DNA of 64,000 bases from DASZHJ01 sp035517495. GTDB taxonomy: Bacteria > Pseudomonadota > Alphaproteobacteria > ATCC43930 > CGMCC-115725. The stretch covers positions 1-64,000 of the forward strand of contig DATIYT010000082.1 in the NCBI GenBank assembly GCA_035517495.1, written 5' to 3'. The notes under the pieces are model-generated. The model was not told the DNA's origin, searched no databases, and saw nothing but the letters and a program-made list of their open reading frames with translations. Positions 1-7,859 of the stretch are shown piece after piece. Each line of letters opens with the position of its first letter. Within the stretch, counting starts at the first letter, position 1. The translations under genes were made by a program, and so were the position numbers.

Positions 1-1083
1 TTCCTCTCGCCCGCCGCGTACGGGATCGGCGTGCCCGGCGCCATCGATACCGGCTCGCTCGTCGAGATGGGGCTCGGCACCGCGATCGGCGCCATCACCT
101 TCACCGGCTCGATCATCGCCTTCGGGAAGCTGCAAGGCCTCATCACCGGCTCGCCGCTGGTCTTCCCCGGTCAGCATCCCTTCAACGCGTTGTTGGGCCT
201 CTTGCTGGTCGCGGCGCTTGCCTGGTTCGTCGTCGCGCAGCCGCCCATGGCGTTCTGGGCGATCGTTGGCCTGTCGCTGCTCTTGGGCTTCCTCATCATC
301 CTGCCGATCGGCGGCGCCGACATGCCGGTCGTGATCTCGATGCTCAACTCCTATTCGGGTTGGGCCGCGTGCGGCATCGGCTTCACGCTCGACAACAGCC
401 TGCTGATCGTCACCGGCGCGCTGGTGGGCTCTTCGGGCGCGATCCTTTCCTACATCATGTGCAAGGGGATGAACCGCTCGATCTTCAACGTGATCCTCGG
501 CGGTTTCGGGACCGAGGGCGGCGCGGTCGCAGCCAGCGCGGGCGTGGGCGACCGAACGGTCAAGTCGGGCAGTGCCGACGATGCCGCTTTCATCCTCAAA
601 AACGCGAGCTCGGTCATCATCGTCCCGGGCTACGGCATGGCGGTGGCGCAAGCGCAGCATGCGCTGCGGGAGATGGCGGACCTGCTCAAGGAGGAAGGCG
701 TCACCGTACGCTACGCCATTCATCCAGTGGCGGGCCGCATGCCCGGCCACATGAACGTGCTTCTGGCCGAGGCGAACGTCCCCTACGACGAAGTGCTGGA
801 ACTCGAGGAGATCAACCGCGATTTCGCCACGACCGACGTCGCCTTCGTGATCGGCGCCAACGACGTGACCAACCCCGCCGCCAAGAACGATCCGAAATCA
901 CCGATCTACGGCATGCCGATCCTCGACGTGGAGAAGGCGAAAACCGTGCTGTTCGTGAAGCGCTCGATGGCGTCGGGGTATGCCGGCGTCGAGAACGAGC
1001 TGTTCTACCGCGACAACACCATGATGCTTTTTGGCGACGCCAAGAAGATGTGCGAGGACATCGTCAAGGCGCTGGGGGCGTGA
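1..1083 (+). CDS. pntB: NAD(P)(+) transhydrogenase beta subunit, 3' part
   Basis: The reading frame is open from the first base and lacks its start, so about 100 residues of the usual ~460 are cut off by the window edge. The first ~180 residues are hydrophobic membrane helices of domain II (for example VISMLNSYSGWAACGIGF). The rest is the NADP-binding domain III, with the family motifs VPGYGMAVAQAQ, HPVAGRMPGHMNVLL and VIGANDVTNPAA. PntAB in the inner membrane couples proton entry to hydride transfer from NADH to NADP+. The pntA genes would lie upstream, outside the window. The identity is secure; only the 5' end is missing. Confidence 0.97.
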   Translation, partial: FLSPAAYGIGVPGAIDTGSLVEMGLGTAIGAITFTGSIIAFGKLQGLITGSPLVFPGQHPFNALLGLLLVAALAWFVVAQPPMAFWAIVGLSLLLGFLIILPIGGADMPVVISMLNSYSGWAACGIGFTLDNSLLIVTGALVGSSGAILSYIMCKGMNRSIFNVILGGFGTEGGAVAASAGVGDRTVKSGSADDAAFILKNASSVIIVPGYGMAVAQAQHALREMADLLKEEGVTVRYAIHPVAGRMPGHMNVLLAEANVPYDEVLELEEINRDFATTDVAFVIGANDVTNPAAKNDPKSPIYGMPILDVEKAKTVLFVKRSMASGYAGVENELFYRDNTMMLFGDAKKMCEDIVKALGA

Positions 1084-1115
1084 GGCCGGAGGCACTCACG
1101 CCTCGCGCTGTCGAG

Positions 1116-1508
1116 TTAATGTTCTGCCACCAAGGTGATCTTGACGCGGCGCGTGGCGACGCCGCCGGCCTCTGTCGCCGTGTCGAGGCCGCGCACGCTG
1201 ACCTCGGCCTCCGAAACGCCGGCGGCGCGCAACGCCTGCTCGACCGCTGCGGCGCGGCGTGCCGCTAGGTCCACGTCGCGATCGCCGCGATCGGCCGCGC
1301 CCTCGACGGTGATTTCCGCGCGTTCGGACTTCTGCGCCGCTCCGGCGACGTCGGCGACGATCGCTTGCGCTTCCGGCGTCAACTCGGCGGAGCCGCGTTC
1401 GAAGTAGAGCACGAACGCCCGGGATTGGGCCTGCTGAGCGGTTTCGGTGGCGCACGCCGCAAGCGCGAGCATGGCGGTGGCGGCAAAAAGAGCCGTGACA
1501 GTACGCAT
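1116..1508 (-). CDS. OmpA-family lipoprotein (small)
   Basis: A 130-residue protein. The start at 1508 is chosen because GGAGGATGAC lies directly before the ATG. Residues 1-19 form a lipoprotein signal with lipobox LALAAC (Cys19). Residues ~38-125 match the peptidoglycan-binding OmpA C-terminal fold: a FERGSAELTPEAQ strand, then a DLAARRAAAVEQALRAAGV helix. Such proteins tether the outer membrane to peptidoglycan. It is convergent with pntB and appears monocistronic. The usual NxxLSxxRA core is degenerate (DVDLAARRA), so peptidoglycan binding is inferred, not certain. Confidence 0.8.
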   Translation of the reverse strand: MRTVTALFAATAMLALAACATETAQQAQSRAFVLYFERGSAELTPEAQAIVADVAGAAQKSERAEITVEGAADRGDRDVDLAARRAAAVEQALRAAGVSEAEVSVRGLDTATEAGGVATRRVKITLVAEH

Positions 1509-1712
1509 GTCATCCTCCGGGAATAGCCGAGACACGGTGCATCACGCGGCACCATCCCACGGGTGGAACATGGTCGGAGAATGAGACGACTTTTGGGCGG
1601 TGGCTGGACAATGCCAAGGCATCGCGCCGCTCGCTCGGACCATGATCATGAGAATCCCCTTCGATCCAGTTTCGCACCACTGGCGAGATTTGAAGGGGAC
1701 TCATCGAACGGA

Positions 1713-1733
1713 AAGCCGCCCGCAGGGCGGCTT
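1713..1733 (-). terminator. Intrinsic terminator downstream of rpsU
   Basis: A perfect 7-bp GC stem (GCCGCCC/GGGCGGC) with a 3-nt loop, extended by AA/TT pairs. On the minus strand it is followed by a short T-rich run (CTTTCC). It lies about 27 nt past the rpsU stop codon. The shape and position fit a Rho-independent terminator, although the U tract is short. Confidence 0.7.
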
Positions 1734-1759
1734 GTCGTGGCCGGGAGAGTTCGGGTCGG

Positions 1760-1963
1760 CTAGTAGCCTTCCCGCTCCATGCGCTTGCGCAGCAGCTTGC
1801 GATAGCGACGTACCGCTTCGGCTCGTTCGCGCGCTCGGCGCTCGGAAGGCTTTTCGTAGTTTCGGCGAATCTTCATTTCGCGGAAGATGCCTTCGCGCTG
1901 CAGCTTCTTTTTGAGGGCGCGCAGCGCCTGGTCGACGTTGTTGTCACGAACAAGGATTTGCAC
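1760..1963 (-). CDS. rpsU: 30S ribosomal protein S21
   Basis: A 67-residue basic protein with the S21 signature: QILVRDNNVDQALRALKKK, then REGIFREMKIRRNYEKPS and an Arg-rich tail. It binds the 30S subunit and helps mRNA initiation. The frame is open further upstream, but homology starts at a GTG codon (1963), which gives the normal family length. No ATG fits. A hairpin terminator follows the gene. A nearby Arg-rich, low-complexity antisense frame is a shadow. Confidence 0.95.
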   Translation of the reverse strand: MQILVRDNNVDQALRALKKKLQREGIFREMKIRRNYEKPSERRARERAEAVRRYRKLLRKRMEREGY

Positions 1964-2075
1964 GAGCCGCTGACTCCGCTGCCGTTGGGGCGCGGCCCTA
2001 TAGCACAACCCATTTGGAAAGTGAAGGCGCGGGGCGGCGGCTCGATTGCCTGACGAGCCGCCGCGTTGGAGCGGG

Positions 2076-2831
2076 CTATTCCCAGAACGCCCAGACGATG
2101 GTCTCGCCGTCGTCGCCAAGGACGATGTTGAGGCGGTTCATGTTGTGCGTAATGCCGGCGACGCCCTTGTGCGGCGGGATCACGCGGAAATTGCGCGGCA
2201 TGTCTTCTTCCCGAACCACGCCAGGGGCTCCCGCGGCGGCTTTGCCCTTCGGGGCGAACTTCTTGCCCACGCACTTGGAGCAATCCTCGATGGTGACCTT
2301 GGCCTCGGCGAGGCCGGGAAGCTGCGTCACTTCCACTACATTGCCGGCGCTGCGCACGCGCACCCCGGTGAAGGGGTGACCGGGGTCGAGCGGCAAGACC
2401 GCGGAGATCGCGACGAAACCCTGTGCGGGTTGCGATTCTGCGGGCACCTCCGCGATGAACTGCAGATCGAGGATGTGATCGCCGGGATTGCCGACAAACA
2501 GCGGAACCAGCTCGGGCGCGGCCCACCCCGGCGATGCCGTGACGCCGCGCACGCGCACGATATCCTGGAACGGTTCGCCCTTGCTGCGCATCACTTCGAC
2601 GCTGGTGATCCAAAGCACCGGAAGTTGCGGCGGCGTGGCGGTCGGCTGCGTCGCGGAAGTCGGAAGCGACGCGGCGACGTCCGGCGGCGGGCCTGCGGTG
2701 CTCTCCAAAGAGGCTCCGCCGGCGACTGGCGAAGTGGGCGGCGATCCCTGGGAGAAAGCGACCCCGCTCAGCGCGAGTTGCAGCACGATGGCCGCCGCGA
2801 ATGCGCACAATGCTGGAAAGAGCCTACTCAT
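2076..2831 (-). CDS. Exported protein with I78 inhibitor-like C-terminal domain
   Basis: 251 residues; start supported by GGAGGACAGG before the ATG. Residues 1-28 are a Sec signal peptide (hydrophobic LCAFAAAIVLQLALSGVAFS). Residues ~28-70 are a Pro/Ala/Ser/Thr linker, ~70-180 an unrecognised globular segment. Residues 184-251 contain CSKCVGKKF, then RVIPPHKGVAGITHNMNRLN and DDGETIVWAF. This order (Cys-x-VGK, R-V-I-P-P, thr/his-N-x-R-L-N, D-x-DG-x-I-V) resembles the I78 family of small serine-peptidase inhibitors, but the family's C-terminal Cys-Gly is missing. The gene sits 57 nt after the radical SAM maturase, so it is probably the third gene of that cassette: a protector, partner or processing factor for the peptide (inference). 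The homology is by eye and the function unknown. Confidence 0.6.
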   Translation of the reverse strand: MSRLFPALCAFAAAIVLQLALSGVAFSQGSPPTSPVAGGASLESTAGPPPDVAASLPTSATQPTATPPQLPVLWITSVEVMRSKGEPFQDIVRVRGVTASPGWAAPELVPLFVGNPGDHILDLQFIAEVPAESQPAQGFVAISAVLPLDPGHPFTGVRVRSAGNVVEVTQLPGLAEAKVTIEDCSKCVGKKFAPKGKAAAGAPGVVREEDMPRNFRVIPPHKGVAGITHNMNRLNIVLGDDGETIVWAFWE

Positions 2832-2888
2832 CCTGTCCTCCGTGTAAGAAATGGTTTGCAGGATTGTCCTCGATATGGTGCCGGCGTC

Positions 2889-4088
2889 TCATTCCGCCGG
2901 TAGATGAAGTGCTTGACTGAGCTGTTCGCCGACAACAGCGTCTGACGCTTGTGAACCTGGAACCGACGCGCGCTCGATGGCGTCTAGCACGAGATCGGTG
3001 CCGCGCATCTTCATCACCCGACAATAGGCGGTCTCGGTGCTGACGAAGCTGCCGTTCTCCGCCAGCTTGTTCACGGGTTCGCCGCCCCCGCAGACGCTGA
3101 AATACTGGCAGTGCTGCCGGCAGAGCGCCACGCCCGCGTCGATGTCCTGCTTCATCTTGGTCAAGACGGGACTGGCCGCCATCTCGGCAAGGGTTTGGCG
3201 GTTCACGTTGCCGACGATGAAATCGTCGTAGGTCTCGTTCTTAAGGCCGAGCAGCTCCGGCGAAAAAGTCGACACGTTGCCCGCCCAGTCCATGCTGGTG
3301 ACCGCGAAGGGCTCCACCAGCTCGTTGTAGAATTCGGCCTCCTTCGGCCGCAGCACCATCTTGAGCGCATGCTCGATCTCGCGGATGAAGGTGATCCGGC
3401 CGGGATGAGCCGCGGAGAGACGCCAGAATTCGCTCAGGAAGCGGTAGTAGGCATTCTCCACGTCCCGGGCTCCCAGGACTTCCGAAACATGGTCTCCCTC
3501 GGACTCCTCGATGTTGAAGCAGACCTGTTCGATGCCTTCTTCGAGGTAGAAATCGAACATCTCGCGCGGCACTGCCATGCTGGCTCGGGAAAGCACGGAA
3601 ATCACATGGAAGCGCGCGCCGTGGCGGCGCAACAGCCGTATGCCGGCGATGGTCTTGTCGAAGGTGCCTCGTCCCGACCGGGTGCGTCGGTTGCGGTCGT
3701 GGAACCGTTGCGGGCCATCGATGCTGACGCCGAAATTGACCTGCTCGCCGCGCAGGAACTCGCACCATTCGTCGTCGAGCAGGGTCCCATTCGTCTGGAA
3801 GGAATGCGTGACCTGCAAGCCGTCTGGCTTCAGCCGATCGATCATGCCAAAAGCATCGCGGTAGAACCGCACCGGCATAACCAGGGGTTCGCCCGCGTGC
3901 CAGATGACCGAGAGATGATCGCGGGCCCAACCGGAGGAAAAAATCTGGCTGAACAGATTTCCGAGCGTCTCGACAGACACCACCGCCTTCGAGCTTCGGT
4001 CGGGCAGATAACAGTATCGACAATCGATGTTGCAGAATGGCGTCGGCTGTACCACTAGCAACTGGATTTTAGGCGGCTCAGTTGTCAA
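2889..4088 (-). CDS. Radical SAM/SPASM peptide maturase, GrrM/OscB-like
   Basis: 399 residues. The frame is open upstream through the precursor gene in another frame. The start is set at TTG 4088, preceded by GGGGGCG, because homology begins just after it (PPKIQLLVVQPTPFCNIDC). Cys19, Cys23 and Cys26 form the CX3CX2C site for the SAM-binding 4Fe-4S cluster (FCNIDCRYCYLPD). The C-terminal SPASM region has Cys at ~323, 327, 333 and 356 (CRQHCQYFSVCGGGEPVNK and TETAYCRVMK), typical for auxiliary Fe-S clusters. The combination PTPFCN..YCYLPDR plus YFSVCGGG.P.NK..ENG matches the GRRM/cyclophane-forming maturases as I know them. It lies 25 nt downstream of the WxN-repeat precursor, which is its probable substrate: C-C crosslinks between Trp rings and Asn beta-carbons (inference). 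Confidence 0.88.
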   Translation of the reverse strand: MTTEPPKIQLLVVQPTPFCNIDCRYCYLPDRSSKAVVSVETLGNLFSQIFSSGWARDHLSVIWHAGEPLVMPVRFYRDAFGMIDRLKPDGLQVTHSFQTNGTLLDDEWCEFLRGEQVNFGVSIDGPQRFHDRNRRTRSGRGTFDKTIAGIRLLRRHGARFHVISVLSRASMAVPREMFDFYLEEGIEQVCFNIEESEGDHVSEVLGARDVENAYYRFLSEFWRLSAAHPGRITFIREIEHALKMVLRPKEAEFYNELVEPFAVTSMDWAGNVSTFSPELLGLKNETYDDFIVGNVNRQTLAEMAASPVLTKMKQDIDAGVALCRQHCQYFSVCGGGEPVNKLAENGSFVSTETAYCRVMKMRGTDLVLDAIERASVPGSQASDAVVGEQLSQALHLPAE

Positions 4089-4113
4089 GACACGCCCCCG
4101 CGGCAGGGCGATG

Positions 4114-4455
4114 TTACCAATTGCGCCAGAAATTGCCCCAATTGCGCCAGTTAGGCCAGTTGCGCCAGTTGTTCCAATTGGGCCAAGACCACCAGCCGTT
4201 CCACCACGCCACCATGGGCTCCCGTTCGGTCTGCTGCCCCGGCGCGGCTTCGCTGCCGGAAACGGTCGAGACTGCGTCGCGAATGGCGGCCAAGCGTTCC
4301 CCCACCGGCACGGTCTGTGCCGTCGATCCGGCCGGCTCCTCATGGGCGGCGCTCGGCGCCGTCGATGCCAGAAGCACCGACACGCCCGTTGCTCCCGCAG
4401 GGAGCAAACCCGACAAAATCTTAACGTACTTCGTAAAGGACACCGCACCCTCCAT
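4114..4455 (-). CDS. WxN-repeat RiPP precursor peptide (GrrA-like, triceptide)
   Basis: 113 residues from ATG 4455. A GTG at 4443 is the better-supported start, with GGAGGGTGCG before it, giving 109 residues. The leader has a Lys-rich n-region (TKYVK), a hydrophobic stretch to ~residue 33 and an APSAAHE signal-peptidase-like site. A polar spacer follows to ~80. The last 30 residues are almost only Trp and Asn, with small or basic residues between them. They hold eight W-x-N motifs: WWN, WPN, WNN, WRN, WPN, WRN, WGN, WRN. W-x-N is the known crosslink motif of three-residue cyclophane RiPPs. Gly, frequent in classical GrrA peptides, is rare here. The maturase is immediately downstream. A secreted, multiply crosslinked aromatic peptide is inferred. 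Its biological target is unknown. Confidence 0.85.
   Translation of the reverse strand: MEGAVSFTKYVKILSGLLPAGATGVSVLLASTAPSAAHEEPAGSTAQTVPVGERLAAIRDAVSTVSGSEAAPGQQTEREPMVAWWNGWWSWPNWNNWRNWPNWRNWGNFWRNW
4117..4206 (-). repeat. Tandem 9-nt WxN codon repeat, core of the precursor
   Basis: Imperfect 9-nt units of the form TGG-NNN-AAY on the minus strand. Six run in perfect tandem (WPN, WNN, WRN, WPN, WRN, WGN), flanked by WWN and a final FWRNW. Third-position changes (AAT/AAC, CGC, CCC/CCT) show that the peptide pattern, rather than the DNA, is being kept. Confidence 0.85.
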
Positions 4456-4661
4456 TGTATTGGTTCAGCGACTCCTTGACGGCCCAAATGATGACGCCTG
4501 GCGAGCGCATCATTCGATGGCGGCAAACACCCCGTTCATCATATATGCTCCGAGGTCCCACACAATCCCCATAGCGTCCTTCTGCGCCGAAAAGCAGCGC
4601 GCTCACGCGGGGAAAGTGGCACCCACCAGGTTTTTGCGGCGGCGGCACAGGTGCTGGTATC

Positions 4662-5222
4662 ATGCCCGGCATGGCGATTTTGAAAATTGCCCGCATGGGC
4701 CATCCGGTGCTGCGCCAAAGGGCGGCGCAGGTTGCCGATCCGACTGCGCCGCGCATAAAGGCGTTGGTCGCCGATATGGTCGAGACGCTCGATGATATCG
4801 GCGGCGCAGGCCTTGCGGCGCCGCAGGTGCACGTGTCCGAGCGAGTGGTTATCTTCAAAGTGGCGTCCGAGCGTATCACTGGCGAGCCGCTGGATTTCGC
4901 ACAGGAGATGACGGCGATCATAAACCCCGTCATCGAGCCGCTCGGCGATGAGATGCAGTTGGGTTGGGAGGGCTGTCTTTCCGTGCCGGGACTGCGCGGC
5001 GCCGTCCCACGGCATCGACGAATCCGCTATCGGGGGATCAGTCCCGACGGTGAAATCATTGACCGCACCGTCGAGGGCTTCCACGCGCGCGTGGTGCAGC
5101 ACGAATGCGACCATCTCGACGGCATCCTTTATCTTCAACGCATGACGGACCATCGGTTGATCGCGTTCCTCGATGAGTGGCAGCGATATCCGATAGACCT
5201 CGCCGCGGCTGCGGCGCAGTAG
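4662..5222 (+). CDS. def: Peptide deformylase
   Basis: 186 residues from ATG 4662; an in-frame ATG at 4671 is an alternative start. All three catalytic motifs are present: GGAGLAAPQ (~residue 47), EGCLSVPG (~105, with the metal-ligand Cys) and QHECDHLDG (~147, with two His ligands and the general base Glu). It removes the formyl group from nascent proteins in the cytoplasm. It lies 3 nt before the COQ9 gene, so the two are probably co-transcribed, and it is divergent from the RiPP cassette. The gene partner fmt is not beside it, so this may be a second, unlinked def copy. Confidence 0.95.
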   Translation: MPGMAILKIARMGHPVLRQRAAQVADPTAPRIKALVADMVETLDDIGGAGLAAPQVHVSERVVIFKVASERITGEPLDFAQEMTAIINPVIEPLGDEMQLGWEGCLSVPGLRGAVPRHRRIRYRGISPDGEIIDRTVEGFHARVVQHECDHLDGILYLQRMTDHRLIAFLDEWQRYPIDLAAAAAQ

Positions 5223-5225
5223 CGA

Positions 5226-5867
5226 ATGGCACCCGCACGATCCGAGATCAAGGACGCGGTGCTGGCGGCGCTGCTGCCGGAGGTTCCGTTCGACGGGTGG
5301 AACAAGCGCACGTTGTTGCAAGCCGCCGAGCGCGTGGGATTGGACCCGGCGGATGTCACGGGTTTGTTTCCAGCCGGGCCGCGTGATGCGGTCGCTTGGT
5401 TCAGCCACTGGGCAGATCGTCAGATGCTGGCGGCCCTGGACCCGGCGACGCTCGGCGAGATGAAAGTGCGAGAACGCATAGCGGCGGCGGTCGAGACCCG
5501 GTTGCGCATTTTGGTCGCGCACCGCGAGGCCGTGCGGCGTTCTCTCGCTTTGCTGGCCGAGCCCCAAAACGTCATCTTGGGCGCGCGGCTCCTCTACGAT
5601 GCAGTCGATGCAATCTGGTACGCGGCCGGCGATACCGCCACCGACTTCAACTTTTATACCAAGCGGGCGCTGCTCGCTGCGGTCTATGCGGCGACCACCC
5701 TTTATTGGCTGGACGACCGCTCCGAGGGAGGTGCCGATACGAGCGCGTTTTTGGAGCGCCGTCTTGGTGATGCAATGCAAATCCCGCGCGTGAGCGCTCG
5801 GTTGCGGAAATTAGCGGCGCGGCTCCCTGATCCGTTCTTGGCGCTCCGCCTCGCGCGCCGCCGCTGA
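5226..5867 (+). CDS. COQ9-family ubiquinone biosynthesis protein
   Basis: 213 residues starting 3 nt after def. N-terminal residues 1-60 look like the degenerate TetR-type helical part of COQ9 (WNKRTLLQAAERVGLDPADV). The C-terminal lipid-binding part carries the family signature DFNFYTKRALLAAVYAATTL followed by YWLDDRSEG and FLERRLGDAM. COQ9 binds ubiquinone intermediates and presents them to the Coq7 hydroxylase. It is found mainly in alphaproteobacteria and mitochondria, which helps place the organism. A final Arg-rich tail (LALRLARRR) could touch the membrane. Confidence 0.9.
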   Translation: MAPARSEIKDAVLAALLPEVPFDGWNKRTLLQAAERVGLDPADVTGLFPAGPRDAVAWFSHWADRQMLAALDPATLGEMKVRERIAAAVETRLRILVAHREAVRRSLALLAEPQNVILGARLLYDAVDAIWYAAGDTATDFNFYTKRALLAAVYAATTLYWLDDRSEGGADTSAFLERRLGDAMQIPRVSARLRKLAARLPDPFLALRLARRR

Positions 5868-5919
5868 GTTTTTTCGAACAGGACGCCGAAGATCGTCGAG
5901 GCCCAGTCTGTTCACCGAA

Positions 5920-7065
5920 CTAGGCGGCCCTGCGATTTTTCGTCTGCAACAGTCGAAGGTATTCGGCCTCGAACGCCGCGACCATTCGCTCGCGCGAAAA
6001 TCTCGCGATCACGCGCTCACGGGTGCCAGGGTGGAATCCCGCCGGCCCGCCGAGTTCGTCGCAAAGCGAGGCCAGGGCGCGCGCCAGCGATTGTGAATCG
6101 CGCGGCGGGACGATGCGACCGAGCTCGCCGAGTATTTCTCGGGCATCACCCACATCGGTCGCAACGCACAGCCGACCGCAGGCCATCGCTTCCAACAGGG
6201 CGTTGGAAAATCCCTCGCCAAAGGCGGAGCTGGAACATCCGATGTCGAGAGCGTTGTGGACGGCGGGCATGTCGCCACGCGGGCCGGCCCAGATCAAACG
6301 ATTGCCGAGTCCGGACCCCGCCGCAAGTTCCTGCAGCGAAGCCGCCATAATGGGATTCAGATCGCCGACGCAAACGAAACGTACATTGCGACGCTCCGCC
6401 GAGAGCGCTGCCGCGGCACGAAGAAACGTGGCATGATCCTTCATCGGGTCCATGCGCGCGACGAGGCCGATCAAAATCTCATGGTTGGCGATACCCCATT
6501 CGGCACGCACGCGCCGGCGGCTGTGAGTGTCCTCTTTGAAGCGTTCGAGATCGACGCCGCTTGGAATCACGATCGTACGATCCGCTGGGAAACCTCTCGC
6601 AATCGCGTGTGTGCGTCCCACATGGGAATCGGAAACGATGAGATTGGCATAGCGCGCGAGTAGTCCTTCGGCTCGAACCATAGCGTGGGCGAAACCGTCG
6701 TATTGAGGCTCCCAATCAGTACCGAGAACACCCCAGACCAACGGCAATTGCGGCCATTGGACCCTCGCGACGAGGGTCGCAATATTGGGAGTGGTGAGGA
6801 AGGAATGAACGAGATCGGGACGCTCGTCCGCGACTATGCGCGCGAGCCCCCGGGCAAGTCCGAGCACGTCCCACCGCCCCGATTTGCCGATGACGCGAGG
6901 CCTGATCCCGGTCGCCGCAAGCAAATCGGCGCTCAAGGGACCGCCGTCGTAGAAAACAGCGACTGCCACCCCATGACCGCGCTGCTGCAAACCGGTGGCA
7001 AGCTCGACCAGTTGCCGTTCCGCGCCGCCGCGCCCGAGCGATCGCACAAGAAGCAAAATCTTCAT
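5920..7065 (-). CDS. Glycosyltransferase family 4
   Basis: 381 residues. The frame runs 84 codons further upstream but homology begins at ATG 7065 (MKILLLVRSLGRGGAERQLV), which overlaps the upstream gene's stop by ATGA. The N-terminal Rossmann domain has the GGAERQ loop. The C-terminal GT-B domain has LVARMDPMKDH and the EX7E-type site GEGFSNALLEAMACG. It transfers a sugar from an NDP-sugar, probably onto a lipid-linked or secreted glycan on the cytoplasmic face. It is the last gene of the minus-strand glycan operon. It is closely similar in layout to the broken GT4 at 10172-11349 (shared PMKDH..FLRAA and IVPPRD), suggesting duplication within the cluster. Confidence 0.9.
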   Translation of the reverse strand: MKILLLVRSLGRGGAERQLVELATGLQQRGHGVAVAVFYDGGPLSADLLAATGIRPRVIGKSGRWDVLGLARGLARIVADERPDLVHSFLTTPNIATLVARVQWPQLPLVWGVLGTDWEPQYDGFAHAMVRAEGLLARYANLIVSDSHVGRTHAIARGFPADRTIVIPSGVDLERFKEDTHSRRRVRAEWGIANHEILIGLVARMDPMKDHATFLRAAAALSAERRNVRFVCVGDLNPIMAASLQELAAGSGLGNRLIWAGPRGDMPAVHNALDIGCSSSAFGEGFSNALLEAMACGRLCVATDVGDAREILGELGRIVPPRDSQSLARALASLCDELGGPAGFHPGTRERVIARFSRERMVAAFEAEYLRLLQTKNRRAA

Positions 7066-7859
7066 TCGACCGACGTCAGGGGCAGCAGTTGTCTCGCCGC
7101 GGCAACGGCGGAAAAGCGAAGCGCATTGACGGCCGACTTCAGCCGCATCTTGAACGGGGCGTCCGATAGAGCGAGCTCGGCGTGGAAGAGAACCGCGCCC
7201 TTTGGACTCCTCCAGCGGTGATCTCCGCTGCGCGACAAGCTGTCGGGCGTGACACGATAGATATGCAGGGGTTCGTCGACGTAACGCGCGCCGTGGCGGC
7301 GCAGGATTCGGTTCCAAACCACGCTCTCGGTAAGGAACCGCTCATTCTTGAAGATGGGGTATGGAAATTTGCGGAGAATATCGGTTCTGGCCGTGCCCCA
7401 CTGCCCGCCATCGGTCAGTGCCGCCAATTGGCCGATGCCGAAGACGTCCACGTGATCGCGCGGCAGCCGGCCTCCTACGACAGTCCCGTCTTCCCTGAGG
7501 CAGAGCGCCACGACAATAGCAAACCGTTCCTGATCCTCGATTTGCCTCCAGTGATAGTCGATTCTTTCCAGCGCGTGGGGCAAGAGACTGTCGTCGGAAT
7601 CCAGTTGGGCCGTGAATTGGCCGCGAGCCATTTGCACGCCCGTGTTGATCGCCGTGTGCCTTCCTCCGTTGGGCTTCCAGACGTAACGAATCGGGAATCC
7701 GGCCTTCCAGGACGAAATAAGGTCGCGCGTTCGATCGGTGCTGCCATCGTCCACCACCACCCATTCGAAATCCTGAAACGTCTGAACGCGGAGACTCTCG
7801 TAGACGCGCCCGAGACAATGCGCGCGATTGTAAGTTGGAGTGAGGATGGTGAACCTCAT
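7062..7859 (-). CDS. Glycosyltransferase family 2
   Basis: 265 residues with a GT-A fold: MRFTILTPTYNRAHCL at the N-terminus, VVVDDGSTDRT (~36) for nucleotide binding, and a DXD-type metal site LDSDDSLLPHA (~90). The C-terminal third is variable and probably sets acceptor choice. Both neighbours overlap it by 4 nt (ATGA), so it is translationally coupled in the glycan operon. The inverting mechanism is known for the family; donor and acceptor cannot be read from the sequence. Confidence 0.9.
   Translation of the reverse strand: MRFTILTPTYNRAHCLGRVYESLRVQTFQDFEWVVVDDGSTDRTRDLISSWKAGFPIRYVWKPNGGRHTAINTGVQMARGQFTAQLDSDDSLLPHALERIDYHWRQIEDQERFAIVVALCLREDGTVVGGRLPRDHVDVFGIGQLAALTDGGQWGTARTDILRKFPYPIFKNERFLTESVVWNRILRRHGARYVDEPLHIYRVTPDSLSRSGDHRWRSPKGAVLFHAELALSDAPFKMRLKSAVNALRFSAVAAARQLLPLTSVE

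Noticed and set aside
4114..4215. Short tandem DNA repeat resembling a CRISPR or minisatellite
   Set aside because: The 9-nt unit is a codon repeat in the precursor gene; there are no ~30-nt spacers, and wobble changes show coding selection.
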